Assembly (NCBI GenBank): GCA_002404195.1
Contig: DHJF01000026.1
Coordinates: forward strand, 2,472-33,507
From: Candidatus Saccharibacteria bacterium UBA4727
GTDB lineage: Bacteria > Patescibacteriota > Saccharimonadia > Saccharimonadales > Saccharimonadaceae
DNA: 31,036 nt
Direction: 5' to 3'
Shown: positions 30,383 through 31,036 of the stretch, piece by piece
Layout: every line of letters begins with the position of its first letter
Position numbering within the stretch: the stretch's first letter is position 1
Position numbers and translations under genes: made by a program
The notes under the pieces: generated by a model
Told to the model about the DNA's origin: nothing
What the model saw: only the letters and a program-made list of their open reading frames with translations
Databases searched by the model: none

Positions 30383-30931
30383 TTAGAGGCCGTATTCTCG
30401 GTTAACCATCGCTTCCGCCAATGCTTCGGCAATAGTCTCCGTATCGAACTTTGCAAGCTCCGACCAGAACTCCACCTGCCACTCGCGCGCATAGTAGTAG
30501 CCATGGACGTCACCATGCTTATTCGGGTGCAGGTAGAACTTTGCTTCCTGAGGACCCGGGCGACGCGGCTGCTCGTCGGCAATGCCAGCGAACAGTGCAC
30601 AGTCGGGACCGATGTCGACCTGGATAGACACTAAGGTCCTATTCCTCTTGAATACACCCGAAGCCCAAATTCGAAAGCCTTCAAGCAGTTCGAAAATATC
30701 CGCTCGAGTTTCCTTTAAAGTTGCAATCTGGACGGGATCTTCCATGTACAGGCACCAGCGCTCGCTGAACATTAAGCGGCCCGTGTCAAGTCGAGTCGCG
30801 GCAACAGCCTTTGCCTCTGCGGCACGAAGCTTTTCTTGCATAATCGATTGTACGGTGGTCATGTCCTCTGCCTTCTGTTGAAATACCGGATGCCAACAGC
30901 TCGTGTAGTCTATCTTGTCAATGAACTTCAT
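30383..30931 (-). CDS. Hypothetical soluble protein, 182 aa
   Basis: This 182-aa acidic soluble protein has a helical N-terminal half (Q-E-K-L-R-A-A-E-A-K-A-V-A-A) and a mixed second half rich in aromatics (F-Y-L-H-P-N-K-H-G, Y-Y-Y-A-R-E-W). No family is recognised. It has the best promoter in the window, TTGACA-N17-TATAAT at complement 30968-30996, with a leader of about 30 nt but no clear Shine-Dalgarno sequence. The last 35 bases of the window beyond the promoter show nothing I can name. Confidence 0.65.
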   Translation of the reverse strand: MKFIDKIDYTSCWHPVFQQKAEDMTTVQSIMQEKLRAAEAKAVAATRLDTGRLMFSERWCLYMEDPVQIATLKETRADIFELLEGFRIWASGVFKRNRTLVSIQVDIGPDCALFAGIADEQPRRPGPQEAKFYLHPNKHGDVHGYYYAREWQVEFWSELAKFDTETIAEALAEAMVNREYGL

Positions 30932-30967
30932 TGACGACTACATAAAGCTATCGAATAAAGTGAGGCT

Positions 30968-30996
30968 ATTATATCAATTTTATATTTTTTTGTCAA
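30968..30996 (-). promoter_or_regulatory. Near-consensus promoter of the 30383-30931 gene
   Basis: TTGACA (complement of 30991-30996), 17-bp A/T-rich spacer, TATAAT (complement of 30968-30973): both boxes match the sigma-70 consensus exactly. Confidence 0.93.
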
Positions 30997-31036
30997 TAGC
31001 ATTAGAGCCTACCGTATTGACCCACCATACATCTTG

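Overview
The window looks like chromosomal DNA of an environmental member of Candidatus Saccharibacteria (TM7, Patescibacteria/CPR). This is an inference from gene content, not from a database search. The signs are short, tightly packed genes, a ribosomal protein L32 without zinc cysteines, type IV pilin-like secreted proteins, many small membrane proteins of no known family, moderate GC content, and many start codons that sit only 6-10 nt after a sigma-70 type -10 box (leaderless mRNAs). No tRNA, rRNA, CRISPR array, transposase or integrase was seen.

Layout. 1-4.3 kb: small membrane and secreted proteins, copy 1 of a two-gene module (secreted di-cysteine protein plus prepilin-like protein), a secreted glycoside-hydrolase-like protein, and a protein of the 5-hmdU DNA kinase helical domain / thymine hypermodification family. 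4.3-6.4 kb: enolase and phosphoglycerate mutase, divergent from one 69-bp promoter region. 6.4-7.9 kb: a CYTH-domain gene without its start, abutting copy 2 of the secreted/pilin module. 8.1-12 kb: an accessory stretch that is decaying (dihydrofolate-reductase-like protein, interrupted 2'-5' RNA ligase, membrane protein and MerR regulator, deleted alcohol dehydrogenase, interrupted cupin, deleted YbaK-type deacylase). 12-15.6 kb: a COG4705-like membrane protein, then a translationally coupled three-gene operon for a flavinylated transmembrane electron-transfer system (FMN-binding protein with a D-x-x-S-G-A-T site, ApbE flavin transferase, and an NqrB/RnfD-like membrane domain fused to a ferredoxin-reductase-like domain). 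15.7-20.6 kb: a Mur ligase, a membrane-anchored extracytoplasmic protein, and leuS.

20.6-26.5 kb: the translation and RNA-processing block rpmF - nusB - NUDIX (broken by an in-frame TAA) - rnc - rpsP - khpA - trmD. Small reverse-strand genes interrupt it, including a 52-aa reading frame with its own promoter and hairpin terminator. No rimM is seen between khpA and trmD. 26.5-31 kb: a REP-like palindrome, several membrane proteins, a Gmad2-domain protein, a structured stretch that may be a non-coding RNA, and a hypothetical gene with a near-consensus promoter.

The strongest candidates for something new are the duplicated secreted-protein/prepilin module, the flavin-based electron-transfer operon in a reduced genome, the pervasive leaderless starts, and the repeated in-frame TAA interruptions.
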